Shown piece after piece: positions 7,978 through 16,158 of a stretch of DNA of 64,000 nt. Both the position numbers and the translations under genes were made by a program. Origin of the DNA: [Flexibacter] sp. ATCC 35208 (GTDB lineage Bacteria; Bacteroidota; Bacteroidia; Chitinophagales; Chitinophagaceae); assembly GCF_001975825.1 (NCBI RefSeq), contig NZ_MTKN01000003.1:124001-188000 (forward strand), in the 5' to 3' direction. Positions within the stretch are counted from its first letter, which is position 1, and each line of letters begins with the position of its first letter. The notes beneath the pieces were generated by a model. The model saw nothing but the letters and a program-made list of their open reading frames with translations. It did no database searches and was not told the origin of the DNA.

Positions 7978-10455
7978 ATGAAGGTCAGATTAACCTTACT
8001 CCTGCTATTCTTGTGTCATGTAGTATTGCTGCACGCACAAACCCCTGCGTCCAAGCCCCTGGACAGCGCGACCCTGAGCAAAATCATTTCACAACAGGTG
8101 AAAGACAGCTCTTCGGGGAAACCTAAACTACACCTTTCTGATACCTCGGTGGCGGTGCTGATCACCCGACTGGAAAGTTATACCCTCATGCTCAATGAGG
8201 TAATGAGTATACTGAAACGAGGGATGGATACCTCTGAGATCAGTGAACGACTCCCACTGATCGATTCTTCTCTGAATGTAGTGAAGCGGGATATTACCGC
8301 CCTTGGAAGTACCCCGAATGTAATGGACCTGTATACCAACAGGGTCTTACTCGTACAATTGGAATGGCGGCTGGATAACTGGCAAAGCCAGTTATTCAAA
8401 TATTATGATAAATTAGTAAACATCACGGATACCCTACAGCAATTGCGAAAGGATACCACCATGAGAGATATACCTGCGGAAGATGAACTGCGGGATATTT
8501 ATGTGGGGCAAATGGCCACACTGATCACCAAGTGGAGACAGGTGGACAGTGCGAACAAGCGCAATTTATTGTTCCTTGGATTATTACAGAATAAGGTGGC
8601 AAAGCGGTACCTGGAATCCACCAACCTGTTAGAGGATATGGATTTTCAGTTGTCGAAGTATAGTGTGCGGATGTTCGATAAAGATTTCAGTTATCTGTGG
8701 GAACCGCCGCGGCCAGGTAAAAAGGGGCCTACTTTCCCACACGTATTACAGCGATCAGTGGCGAAAAATATGCATGTATTGCAGATCTTTTTTGCTATCA
8801 GAAGACCGATGATCTTATTCTGGTTGCTGGCGGCAGTAGGGTTTGCATGGTGGGTAATGTCGAACATAAGACGGATCAGAAGAGATCATACCGGTCCGGA
8901 AGCGGAGACCATCCTGCAACAGATCAGGTATGTGATTGTACATCCGATAGCGGGCACATTGTTATTGATGGCCACCTTGTCGGCCATGCTGAATATTCAG
9001 TACCCGATATTGTTTTCGGAGATTACATGGGGTATAGCGGTGATTTGCGCTTCTGTTATTATTAAAAAGTATCTGCCAGGACATTTGTTCAGAAGATGGT
9101 TCCTGCTCGTATGCCTGTTAGCGTTATACTGTGTGAATAACCTGTTGATACAGGTCACATTTACAGAGCAGTGGGGCATCTTTACAGGTGGCATACTCGG
9201 TGTGATCTTAGGTTACTACCTGTTGCACAGCATTGAGCAAACCAAGCTGCCATTACCGAAATATGCAAAACATGCGGTGTGGATCTTTATGATGATGAGT
9301 GGATTGTCATTGTTCCTGGTGATCATAGCGCGGGTCACTGCGGCAAAGATCTTTGGCGCGGCGGGCGTGGTAAGTATTACCATTTCACTGGCGATTGTGT
9401 TGACGGTGGAGATACTGATGGAGGCCATTTACCTGCATGTGGAGGCGAATAAACATTCAAGTACGTTTGTGTCTTTCCTCGATTATCAGCATATCAAGGC
9501 AAGGTTGAAATCGATCCTGTATGTAATAGCAACAGTGGGATACCTGACGCTGATAGCCAGGAACCTGTACATATATGACGCCTTATATGAACTGGTAGCA
9601 GATATACTGGTGGCAGAACGAAAGATAGGCAGTTTTGCTTTTTCTTTTGGAGGGGTGATTGTGTTCCTGTTGATTATTTGGGTGTCTTCGGTGGTGAGTC
9701 AGTTATTAACTTTCTTATTGGGATATACCGGCAATAATGTACCGACCCGCAAAGGCTGGGGATCTTACATGTTGTTACTACGACTGGCAGTTTTAGGAGC
9801 TGGCGTATTACTGGCGTTTGCAGCTTCGGGGATACCATTGGATAAGCTGGCAATTGTCGTGGGGGCATTGGGTGTAGGTATTGGTTTTGGATTACAGAAT
9901 ATTGTGAATAACCTCGTGTCGGGGATTATACTGGCTTTTGAAAAACCAATTGAGGTGGGTGATACCATTGAATTAGGAACCCGTACGGGTGTGGTAAAGG
10001 AGATTGGTATCCGGTCCAGCAGGATTTCGGCTGGAGATGGATCGGAGGTGATTGTGCCGAATGGAGAACTGATTGCGCAACAGCTGGTGAACTGGACATT
10101 GAGTAACCGTTCACGGAGAGTAGACATCATTGTAGGTGTGACGTATGGTGCGGATATTAATAAGGTGATATTGGTGATGAAACAATGCTTGCAACAGCAT
10201 GAAGGGGTCATGGCGGCGCCGGAGCCCACAGTGTTACTAAGTAACTTCAGAGATGGGGGGATGGATTTTCAGGCATTCTTCTGGATCAATGATCTGGGTC
10301 AGGCAGGGAGCATGAAAAGTGCGGTGCTGACGTCAATATATGCTTCCCTGCAGGAAGCGGGTATTACGATTGCACATCCTACACCACAGCAGGTGCAGAT
10401 AAATATGGATCCCATGTTCTGGCAACAGCAGCACCCTAATCCACCAACACCATAG
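7978..10455 (+). CDS. large MscS-family mechanosensitive channel
   Basis: An 825-residue inner-membrane channel that probably opens on hypo-osmotic stress. A signal peptide (residues 1-20, ending LLHAQ) leads into a periplasmic, helix-rich region to about residue 265. About ten hydrophobic segments follow. The MscS pore-lining and beta domain is near residues 610-720, with KLAIVVGALGVGIGFGLQNI, FEKPIEVGDTIEL, VKEIGIRSSRI and VPNGELI. A C-terminal alpha/beta domain ends at about 800. The size and N-terminal extension resemble MscK/MscM and the YbdG group rather than the 286-residue MscS. A terminator follows immediately. Confidence 0.93.
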   Translation: MKVRLTLLLLFLCHVVLLHAQTPASKPLDSATLSKIISQQVKDSSSGKPKLHLSDTSVAVLITRLESYTLMLNEVMSILKRGMDTSEISERLPLIDSSLNVVKRDITALGSTPNVMDLYTNRVLLVQLEWRLDNWQSQLFKYYDKLVNITDTLQQLRKDTTMRDIPAEDELRDIYVGQMATLITKWRQVDSANKRNLLFLGLLQNKVAKRYLESTNLLEDMDFQLSKYSVRMFDKDFSYLWEPPRPGKKGPTFPHVLQRSVAKNMHVLQIFFAIRRPMILFWLLAAVGFAWWVMSNIRRIRRDHTGPEAETILQQIRYVIVHPIAGTLLLMATLSAMLNIQYPILFSEITWGIAVICASVIIKKYLPGHLFRRWFLLVCLLALYCVNNLLIQVTFTEQWGIFTGGILGVILGYYLLHSIEQTKLPLPKYAKHAVWIFMMMSGLSLFLVIIARVTAAKIFGAAGVVSITISLAIVLTVEILMEAIYLHVEANKHSSTFVSFLDYQHIKARLKSILYVIATVGYLTLIARNLYIYDALYELVADILVAERKIGSFAFSFGGVIVFLLIIWVSSVVSQLLTFLLGYTGNNVPTRKGWGSYMLLLRLAVLGAGVLLAFAASGIPLDKLAIVVGALGVGIGFGLQNIVNNLVSGIILAFEKPIEVGDTIELGTRTGVVKEIGIRSSRISAGDGSEVIVPNGELIAQQLVNWTLSNRSRRVDIIVGVTYGADINKVILVMKQCLQQHEGVMAAPEPTVLLSNFRDGGMDFQAFFWINDLGQAGSMKSAVLTSIYASLQEAGITIAHPTPQQVQINMDPMFWQQQHPNPPTP

Positions 10456-10486
10456 TTTCTGAAAGCGTATTCACGCTTTCAGAAAC
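10455..10486 (+). terminator. terminator of the MscS-family gene
   Basis: GTTTCTGAAAGCGT (10455-10468) and its perfect complement (10473-10486) form a 14-bp stem with a 4-nt loop at the stop codon. There is no long T run, so the stem may be bidirectional. Confidence 0.7.
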
Positions 10487-10601
10487 AAAATGATGAAAAC
10501 CTGCCACGGGAAAATCGGGTAATATCCATTAAATGTCTTCACTATAACGCAAGGTAGCATCTGGCACACTGTATGATGTATCAGTATATAAAGCTAAGAT
10601 T

Positions 10602-10763
10602 ATGAAAAACTTACAACTTGCGTTACTGGGTTTTGCCATCATGCTGTTAAGCAGCTGCGAAGTAGTAGGCGGTATTTTTAAAGCCGGTGTATGGACAGGG
10701 ATCATTGCTGTAGCAGTTGTGGTGTTCCTGATCATATTTCTGATATCCCGTGGACGGAAGTAA
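10602..10763 (+). CDS. 53-residue lipoprotein with one membrane segment
   Basis: ATG at 10602, stop TAA at 10761-10763. The peptide begins MKNLQLALLGFAIMLLSSC, a signal peptide with lipobox LSSC (Cys19), followed by EVVGGIFKAGVWTG, a hydrophobic helix (IIAVAVVVFLIIFLI) and a basic end SRGRK. This arrangement is common among very small Bacteroidota proteins, some loosely annotated as phosphatidate cytidylyltransferases, for which nothing in this length offers support. Its last 32 nt overlap the end of the convergent GIY-YIG gene. Confidence 0.7.
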   Translation: MKNLQLALLGFAIMLLSSCEVVGGIFKAGVWTGIIAVAVVVFLIIFLISRGRK

Positions 10764-11040
10764 CAGAGCCACTGATATATCCGTTGGCATAAAACTCCTG
10801 CTTGATGCGGGACCATATCCACGCACGGCCCTTGCCTGATTTAAGCAGCCATTCATGTTTCATTGCGGAGATCTTATCCTCAAAGTTTTGCAGATAGATG
10901 ACCTCCCATGGCCTGTACTGCAGGGTGCCTTTCTGGCGCCCATGCACATTGTGAAAGTGAAATCTTTTAACAAGATCAGTCGTGTGTCCGGTATAGATTT
11001 TCTGGTACCTCCGGGAAAAAAGGATATAAACGGTATACAT
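10732..11040 (-). CDS. GIY-YIG nuclease domain protein
   Basis: The start MYTVYILFS at 11040 is chosen over the ATG 8 codons upstream because the domain begins there. The 102 residues form one GIY-YIG domain of the YhbQ/UPF0213 type: VYIL and YTG replace the two signature triplets, RFHFHN follows, and the catalytic Glu is in KHEWLLKSGKGR. The family cleaves or binds DNA; the role of single-domain members is mostly unknown. A TATCTTTG -7-like box at 11121-11128 could start its transcript. Its 3' end overlaps the small lipoprotein gene tail-to-tail by 32 nt. Confidence 0.88.
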   Translation of the reverse strand: MYTVYILFSRRYQKIYTGHTTDLVKRFHFHNVHGRQKGTLQYRPWEVIYLQNFEDKISAMKHEWLLKSGKGRAWIWSRIKQEFYANGYISGSVTSVHGISEI

Positions 11041-11063
11041 ATTAATGGTTAAGCCATGAAACA

Positions 11064-11097
11064 CAAAAGGTTACCCTGTGTCGGAGGTAACCTTTTG
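11064..11097 (-). terminator. terminator of the SusC-GH76 operon
   Basis: CAAAAGGTTACC (11064-11075) pairs perfectly with GGTAACCTTTTG (11086-11097), about 30 nt beyond the last GH76 gene. On the minus strand the stem ends in TTTTG. Confidence 0.75.
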
Positions 11098-11129
11098 TAT
11101 TCCTGTATTTCATAGAGAAGCAAAGATAC

Positions 11130-12194
11130 TTATTTTATCCGGGCAAGGCGGGCATAAATTTCCATCATGCCCGTTTGTCCTAATAAATCTTTGTCCTTCT
11201 TATGACCGACCAATCCTCTTTCATCACTTTCGGTAGTCCATACTTTGTCGGCATCTTCCTGCATTGCATTGATATACTGTCGGTTACCATCCACAGCATA
11301 CAATGCTTCGTACCCTCTGAGCAGGACAGCATTGAACCAATAGGAATATGGAAACCTGCCCTGGCGGAAAAAGTGAGCATAACTGCCGGCTGCTATGTGT
11401 TGTGCAGCTTCCAGGTAATGCTTATCCTTTGTAATATGATATAGTTTGACATTGGCTTCCAGCATCGTACCCGCATTGTAGGTGTAAGCAGCGGAGTCGA
11501 TTTTCAACGATGGCACATGGATCATGTCGTAATAAAAACCTTCGGGCGCCTGCAGGTATTTGTTGACCCAATTGTACAACAGCAGCGCTGTATCGAGATA
11601 GCTTTTCTGGTGGGTAGCCTGATATAACTGTAAGGCTACCAATATGCCCGGGCCATTGGAGCAGGTGTTTTTACCACTTTTATCTCCCTCTTTCCAGTAT
11701 AAACCACCGCCGGAAATGGTATCAAAGCCCGTCATCATAAATTTATAAATTTCCGTGGCTTTTTCAAGATACCATTTCTTCTTTGTGCGCTTATACGCAT
11801 CCAGGTAGGCGATGGCAATCCACTGATTGTCGTCATAAAACCTGTCTCCGCCCTTTTCTTTCACGACATAGGAGTCATAACCCGGTGCGGGCGCTTTTTT
11901 GTCGTAATAGGCATTAATGGCTGTAATAACGGTGGGCATGTAGTTTTTGCCCGGGTGAATGGCTTCCATTTCGTTGGCTGCCTGGATCAAACCACACAAA
12001 GGCCAGAGATAGGAATGCGGGTTTTCTCTCTTTTCCTTGTCAGTGGTTTCGTAATAGAGTTTGTTTTGCGCGTCATACAGATTCCTGGTGACTGCTGACC
12101 AGAGTGTGTCTGCGTGAGTTTTGTTGGCAGATGACTGCGCGAAAATGCTGCTATGAAGGCATAGCAGCATCATGAGACCTGAGTATTTAAGCAT
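11130..12194 (-). CDS. GH76 family endo-alpha-1,6-mannanase, secreted
   Basis: A 354-residue (alpha/alpha)6-barrel enzyme expected to cut alpha-1,6-mannan backbones such as those of yeast cell walls. The signal peptide (residues 1-19, ...SSIFAQ) has no lipobox Cys, so it is probably periplasmic. The GH76 catalytic Asp pair is Asp121-Asp122 in RFYDDNQW. Further barrel signatures are GGGLYWKEGDKSGKNTCSNGP and YTYNAGTMLEANVKLY. It is the last gene of the locus, after a hairpin at 12205-12238. Confidence 0.92.
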   Translation of the reverse strand: MLKYSGLMMLLCLHSSIFAQSSANKTHADTLWSAVTRNLYDAQNKLYYETTDKEKRENPHSYLWPLCGLIQAANEMEAIHPGKNYMPTVITAINAYYDKKAPAPGYDSYVVKEKGGDRFYDDNQWIAIAYLDAYKRTKKKWYLEKATEIYKFMMTGFDTISGGGLYWKEGDKSGKNTCSNGPGILVALQLYQATHQKSYLDTALLLYNWVNKYLQAPEGFYYDMIHVPSLKIDSAAYTYNAGTMLEANVKLYHITKDKHYLEAAQHIAAGSYAHFFRQGRFPYSYWFNAVLLRGYEALYAVDGNRQYINAMQEDADKVWTTESDERGLVGHKKDKDLLGQTGMMEIYARLARIK

Positions 12195-12204
12195 GCTTGT
12201 GGAT

Positions 12205-12238
12205 TTTTATATCTCCGGCCGAAGCCGGAGATATAAAA
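12205..12238 (-). promoter_or_regulatory. intercistronic hairpin between the two GH76 genes
   Basis: A 15-bp perfect stem with a CGAA tetraloop (12220-12223) sits between the stop of one GH76 gene and the start of the next. It lacks a U run on the minus strand. A stabilising or attenuating role inside the operon is more likely than full termination. Confidence 0.6.
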
Positions 12239-13372
12239 TTAGTCAATCAATTCCAGTTCTTTTAGTCTGGCGACAGCTTCTATCAACATAGATCCGCTGA
12301 GCTGGGTAGTCAGATCTGTAGTAGTTGCTGTACTTGTCCAGCTGGTATTAAAGATCACCTGTGGACGGGTAGTACCCTGCAACCACATAGTTTGTGCATT
12401 CAGCAATAAGGAATTCGCAAATTTCGCCTGGTCGGTGCTGGAAATACTACCATCTGTAATGAGCAGCATTAAGTAACGAACCAATATACCTTTGAACAGA
12501 CCACCATCGCCCCCACCTTCGTCTTTGAAGATGTTGTTGGTGGTGAACTCACTACCCAGGGAATTATTCGCCGTTCTCAAGGCATCAGAGAGGTAAGTAT
12601 TATCTCCTGTAAGTTTGTACAACTCTACTGCTGCACCTATGAACACACCCTGGTTGTAGGTAAATTTCCAGGCCTTGTTCGTACCACTGGCATCCAGCCC
12701 ATCCCATACCAGCCCTGTAGTTGGGTCTACGAGATTATCCTTTTGCCACTGATAGATCTTCTTGGCCCATGCCAGGTCATCGCCTTTATGATCCAGCTGG
12801 TAAAAGCGGGAGGCGATGATACTGGCGGGCGCATTGGCGGGCGTATTCTTATTTTGACGGTCCTTGTTCCAATAAATGCCACCACCAAAGGTTTCATCCC
12901 ATCCACCTTTGATGTCTTCCCACAGGGTAGTAGCGGCAGTTTTGTATCGCGCATCACTGGTGGCTTCGTATGCACGCAGGCAAGCCAGCGTCATCCATTC
13001 CATATCATCATAGAAGTGATTGATGATGGTATTGCCATTCTTCACCTGTGCACCATCCAGCAATTTATCCATACGTGCTTTGATGGCCACATCACCTGTA
13101 CGCAGGTATGCATCTACCAGTAGATCCAATGCATGCGCATTGGGCCAGTAGTTGAAAGTCTGATCACTGCTATTGTTCTTATTAAAGTAATTGCCACTCT
13201 GATTGTACCAGCCGCTGATCAGTGAATTCTCTGTAGAATCAGCAATAGCAGGCCAGTTATATACATAGCTCACAGCGCCTGCGCCAGGCCCGGGACCATC
13301 GTCCACAGGCTCTTTCAGGCAGGAAGTAAATCCTGTAATGAGTAAGGTGCCAACAATTATCAATTTGCGCAT
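12239..13372 (-). CDS. GH76 family endo-alpha-1,6-mannanase lipoprotein
   Basis: A 377-residue lipoprotein: signal peptide with lipobox TSC (Cys18), then an acidic-Gly tether (EPVDDGPGPGAG) typical of surface-exposed lipoproteins. The GH76 barrel carries catalytic Asp122-Asp123 in FYDDMEW, plus FGGGIYWNKDRQNKNTPANAP and FTYNQGVFIGAAVELY. It is probably the surface endo-acting enzyme that makes oligomannosides for SusC/SusD, with the lipobox-less paralogue continuing in the periplasm. That division of labour is inferred from other mannan loci. Confidence 0.92.
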   Translation of the reverse strand: MRKLIIVGTLLITGFTSCLKEPVDDGPGPGAGAVSYVYNWPAIADSTENSLISGWYNQSGNYFNKNNSSDQTFNYWPNAHALDLLVDAYLRTGDVAIKARMDKLLDGAQVKNGNTIINHFYDDMEWMTLACLRAYEATSDARYKTAATTLWEDIKGGWDETFGGGIYWNKDRQNKNTPANAPASIIASRFYQLDHKGDDLAWAKKIYQWQKDNLVDPTTGLVWDGLDASGTNKAWKFTYNQGVFIGAAVELYKLTGDNTYLSDALRTANNSLGSEFTTNNIFKDEGGGDGGLFKGILVRYLMLLITDGSISSTDQAKFANSLLLNAQTMWLQGTTRPQVIFNTSWTSTATTTDLTTQLSGSMLIEAVARLKELELID

Positions 13373-13383
13373 AATTCAATAAT

Positions 13384-14517
13384 TTATTTAATGATCACTT
13401 CATGCGTATACGTCTTGTCAGGAGAGAAGTATACATTCACATCACAGTTTTTAGTGTCTACATCACCGTTGAATTTGAAACAGTAGTTGTACTGATCGCT
13501 GTTGCTGATCAGGTGCAGTTCCCAGAAAGACAGTGGTGTGGCAGAAGTAGGACGGTTGTTGTCTGCATTGGAAGAACCCCACCATTCGTAACCTGTCGTA
13601 CCATCAGCTGCAGTGACACTCAGGCGGAATTTATAACGTTCATCACGCCCCCATGATTCCTGGTGGAAGGTGATCGGCTGGTTTTTGAAAGACCATACAC
13701 CATTGCTGGTATAATCCAGGTTGTACATGATTTTGTTTTCAGGTGCGAACCATAGACCTATCGCAGTAATTTCAGTTACAGTAGCTGCAGCATTGTTGAA
13801 ATCCAGTTGCAGACGGTATATTTTTGTGCCAACTGCCTGCGTACTTTCGCCATCTTGTTTTACAGCTCCCCCATCAATATAGAAGGTAGTCGGCGTACCA
13901 GTATTTCTGTCTGTGAAATGGTAAGTACCATTTTTCAGAGAAGTATAGATTTCAAATACACCCGCAGAAGTAGATTTCATTTTCAGCGCAGCAGCCAGGT
14001 TATCACCAGCTTCAGTAGCAGCACCTGTCAGGAATACATCAACAGGAATTTCTGCAAAACCATTTGGTCTTTCTACTTCGATAGTACGGGTTTCAGCAGC
14101 TTTCTGAATATTGTATCCTTTTGATGAGTTGACAGTCCATTTCAATTTGCCTACTGCAAGAGAAGCGATACCCGCTTTGGCAGCGATGGTATTCAGATCT
14201 TTGTGAGACAGTGTCAGTTTGTTATTCACACCACCACCATCAGATGCAATGGTAGCAAGTGGTGCAGAGAAGTCGCCGTCTTCCTTGTCGAACACTACTT
14301 CGTACAGTACCAGTGAACCATCTTCGGCACGTGCCTGCTCCCATTCGAATGATACGGAAGCGCTGGTAGTAGGTTGCAGTTTGATATACTTATCATCTAC
14401 CGGTGCACTCAGCGCTGGTACCGGCTTCATGTTCGTATTGAGTTTGTAATCGTCCTTTTTACAGCTGACAGTCAGCAGGGACATGATAGCTAATATATGC
14501 AGGAAGTATGTTTTCAT
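13384..14517 (-). CDS. susE: SusE-like outer-membrane glycan-binding lipoprotein
   Basis: The start MKTYFLHIL (14517) is preferred to the ATG four codons upstream because it begins the signal peptide; lipobox VSC gives Cys19. The 377 residues contain an N-terminal Ig-like SusE domain with FEWEQARAEDGSLVLYEVVF. C-terminal SusE/SusF-type starch/glycan-binding modules follow (YHFTDRNTGTPTTFYI, LQLDFNNAAATVTEITAIGLW, WELHLI). Such proteins hold substrate at the cell surface beside SusCD. It lies between susD and the first GH76 gene in one operon. Confidence 0.88.
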   Translation of the reverse strand: MKTYFLHILAIMSLLTVSCKKDDYKLNTNMKPVPALSAPVDDKYIKLQPTTSASVSFEWEQARAEDGSLVLYEVVFDKEDGDFSAPLATIASDGGGVNNKLTLSHKDLNTIAAKAGIASLAVGKLKWTVNSSKGYNIQKAAETRTIEVERPNGFAEIPVDVFLTGAATEAGDNLAAALKMKSTSAGVFEIYTSLKNGTYHFTDRNTGTPTTFYIDGGAVKQDGESTQAVGTKIYRLQLDFNNAAATVTEITAIGLWFAPENKIMYNLDYTSNGVWSFKNQPITFHQESWGRDERYKFRLSVTAADGTTGYEWWGSSNADNNRPTSATPLSFWELHLISNSDQYNYCFKFNGDVDTKNCDVNVYFSPDKTYTHEVIIK

Positions 14518-14549
14518 GTGTTGCAGCAATTTTTAAATAAGTGGAAATT

Positions 14550-16154
14550 CTACCAACCCTGGTTTTGTCCGAGGTGGCTGTTTTGGTCGCGTTCGAATGT
14601 AGGCACCGGCCAGAGGTAATGTTTTGGATTGTTGAAAAGCCTGTTTTCTACAATGATATATCCATTTGCATCTTTGTTAAAAGCACCTCCGGTTACCTTG
14701 ATCCCTCTTACTGGTCTGGCCAGTACCTGGTCAGCTATTTTCCAGCGACGGATATCGAATGGACGAATACCTTCGAATACCAGTTCTGCACGTCTTTCAC
14801 GGCGTACGATGGTTCTGAGCTGATCGGTAGTGGCTGAAGGATATTCAGTAGCACCTGCATCATTGAAACCAGCACGTACACGCAATGCACGAACAGTGGT
14901 ATTCCATACGTTCGCATCCAGTTGTCCCAGTTCATTTTTTGCTTCTGCATACATCAGCAATACTTCTGCATAGCGAATCATGATCAGATTCAGGCTGGAG
15001 TTGTAATTGCTGGCGGTTGGATCGTAATATTTGTAGAAGTAATAACCGGTGGGAGAAGCTCCCTGATCATCCACACTATTGGTAGCGGGATTAGAACCTG
15101 GCTGTGTGAGAATCGTTTGTACCGCACCGTTAAAGTCAGTGATGGTAGAACCATCGTGCAGGATGGTGGCTTCAAAACGAGGATCCCTGTTGGTGTAAGG
15201 ATTACTTTCATTGTAACCGGAACCTGATTCAGCGATACCTTTACCATTCAGCATTACATAATCATCTACGAGGTCCTGTGTAGGCACCAGCACACTCCTC
15301 AGCAAGGCAACTGTCTGTGGCAGGAAGTTGCGTTGTGTAGCATAGGTACGACCACCCCCATATTGCAGGTCGAGGATCACTTCGCTGTTATATTCATTGT
15401 TGATGCTGAATACATTTTTATAGCTGGATTGCAGACTATAAGTTCCGTTATCAGTTTTGCCAATGAGTTGTTCACAATCATCTACCACAGCCTGCCACTC
15501 TCCCTTGTACAAATGTACCCGTGCACTGAAAGCGATCGCAGCACCACGGGTGATGCGGCCTCTGTCCTGTTCAGCATAAGCAGTGTTTACCGGCAGGTCT
15601 GCACGGATGGCAGCCAGCTCTGACTGTACAAAATTGAGGATGTCTGCCTTTGGTGTGCGGGTGATGGATTTAGCTTCGTCGATGGTAATGAGGTTGGTAT
15701 AGAATGGAACATCCCCATACCAGTCTGCCAGCTGAAAGTAAGAGTAGGCACGAATAAAACGGGCTTCGGCCAGGATCCTTTTTTTCAGGGTAGAATCCAT
15801 GTTTGGCACCTTGTCGATATTCGTTGTTACGGTGTTACACTTGCGGATACAGGTATAACGGTATGACCATTCATTCGTTACTCTTGCATTGGATGGATCG
15901 TAGGCCCCATCAGCAATAGCGGTCACGTTGTCAAAACCGGTACCGTTTACATAAGCATTGTCGCTCAGTGCTTCGTTGCCGAAAAAGTAGCCGTCGTTCG
16001 ACATATTTTCGTAACAACTGTTTACGGCTGCGAGTGCATCATCAGCATCCCGCCAGTAGGCCTCCTCTGTATATTCGCGTGTGATAGGCTGATCCAGCTT
16101 ACGGCAGGAATACAGCGTAGTCGCACTTATGAGTATTATCAGTAGTCTCTTCAT
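14550..16154 (-). CDS. susD: SusD/RagB family outer-membrane lipoprotein
   Basis: A 534-residue glycan-binding lid protein that works with SusC. Signal peptide and lipobox YSC (Cys17); the N-terminal SusD-like region has the TPR-like helices (AVNSCYENMS, EARFIRAYSYFQLADWYGDVPF). The C-terminal RagB/SusD block contains RYAEVLLMYAEAKNELGQ and RRERRAELVFEGIRPFDIRRW, with the usual C-terminal LWPVPTFERDQN. It follows susC by only 4 nt, so the two are translated from one message. Confidence 0.97.
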   Translation of the reverse strand: MKRLLIILISATTLYSCRKLDQPITREYTEEAYWRDADDALAAVNSCYENMSNDGYFFGNEALSDNAYVNGTGFDNVTAIADGAYDPSNARVTNEWSYRYTCIRKCNTVTTNIDKVPNMDSTLKKRILAEARFIRAYSYFQLADWYGDVPFYTNLITIDEAKSITRTPKADILNFVQSELAAIRADLPVNTAYAEQDRGRITRGAAIAFSARVHLYKGEWQAVVDDCEQLIGKTDNGTYSLQSSYKNVFSINNEYNSEVILDLQYGGGRTYATQRNFLPQTVALLRSVLVPTQDLVDDYVMLNGKGIAESGSGYNESNPYTNRDPRFEATILHDGSTITDFNGAVQTILTQPGSNPATNSVDDQGASPTGYYFYKYYDPTASNYNSSLNLIMIRYAEVLLMYAEAKNELGQLDANVWNTTVRALRVRAGFNDAGATEYPSATTDQLRTIVRRERRAELVFEGIRPFDIRRWKIADQVLARPVRGIKVTGGAFNKDANGYIIVENRLFNNPKHYLWPVPTFERDQNSHLGQNQGW

Positions 16155-16158
16155 ACGT

